Below, piece after piece: positions 63,859-64,000 of a stretch of 64,000 bases of DNA. Both the position numbers and the translations under genes were made by a program. The stretch is taken from contig NC_092572.1 in the NCBI RefSeq assembly GCF_037975245.1, forward strand, positions 8,075,501 through 8,139,500, written 5' to 3'. Source of the DNA: Apostichopus japonicus. Taxonomy: Eukaryota; Echinodermata; Holothuroidea; Aspidochirotida; Stichopodidae. Positions within the stretch are counted from its first letter, which is position 1, and each line of letters begins with the position of its first letter. Below the pieces are notes generated by a model. That model was not told the DNA's origin. It did no database searches and saw only the letters and a list, made by a program, of their open reading frames with translations.

Positions 63859-64000
63859 CTAAGACAAACACAAGTTAATTTTGTTAGTGTACTGAGTCCA
63901 TTCGTCATTGGTGCAGCATGACTGTAATTCAAGCTTCAGCCTCAGGATATCATCGTTGAGGCTATCTAAGGACGATTGGCAGTGTTTGGTGAGGATGTTG

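Larger units (their letters stand above)
61090..64000 (-). mobile_element. Penelope-like retroelement, 5' end outside the window
   Basis: The - strand carries an RT domain, a linker and a GIY-YIG endonuclease. Downstream of the stop is a purine-rich 3' stretch with a hammerhead-like motif and a typical tail near 61100. The coding frame continues beyond the right edge of the window. The copy is inactive: TAG at 63859-63861 upstream of the first Met, a two-base loss in a CA run (about 62423-62434), and TAG at 61788-61790 inside the GIY-YIG domain. Confidence 0.9.

Overview
The window is eukaryotic, AT-rich and intron-rich, with small coding exons, GT-AG introns and many transposable-element fragments. 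The gene content (Ig-type receptor kinases, a metazoan V-ATPase subunit A, a NACHT NTPase, a Penelope-like retroelement and numerous hAT-like MITEs) indicates an animal. A marine deuterostome, perhaps an echinoderm, fits best, but that is inference. Almost every protein-coding relic I could assemble carries at least one stop or frameshift.

Layout. (1) 3.5-11.5 kb, + strand: a 13-exon gene for an Ig-Ig-TM receptor with a degenerate tyrosine-kinase domain (locus 1). (2) 11.5-19.6 kb: nested interspersed repeats, hAT-type elements and a tandem repeat block. (3) 19.6-37 kb, - strand: the last six exons of a V-type ATPase catalytic subunit A gene, broken by one stop and two indels. Its introns hold two TIR elements. 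The 3.5-kb one is packed with CGTACG-centred motifs; the 4.1-kb one carries a Cys-rich uncharacterised gene. (4) 39-41.7 kb: a shortened second copy of the V-ATPase intron/exon region. (5) 43.5-44 kb, - strand: a broken NACHT fragment. (6) 45.7-58.8 kb, + strand: a second Ig-TM-pseudokinase gene (locus 2) with the same exon phases and several identical exon lengths. It is cut inside a kinase exon by a 6,968-bp element with long inverted repeats and a perfect 6-bp target duplication. (7) 61.1-64 kb, - strand: a decayed Penelope-like element (RT plus GIY-YIG) with a hammerhead-like motif near its 3' end.

The most interesting signal is the pair of paralogous Ig-TM receptors. Both have HPA in place of the catalytic HRD and a ruined DFG, so loss of catalysis probably predates the duplication. 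Neither gene would have been recovered from long open reading frames; they were assembled exon by exon from splice sites, phase and kinase homology. A second unusual signal is a minisatellite whose unit is the end of a V-ATPase exon plus its 5' splice site.
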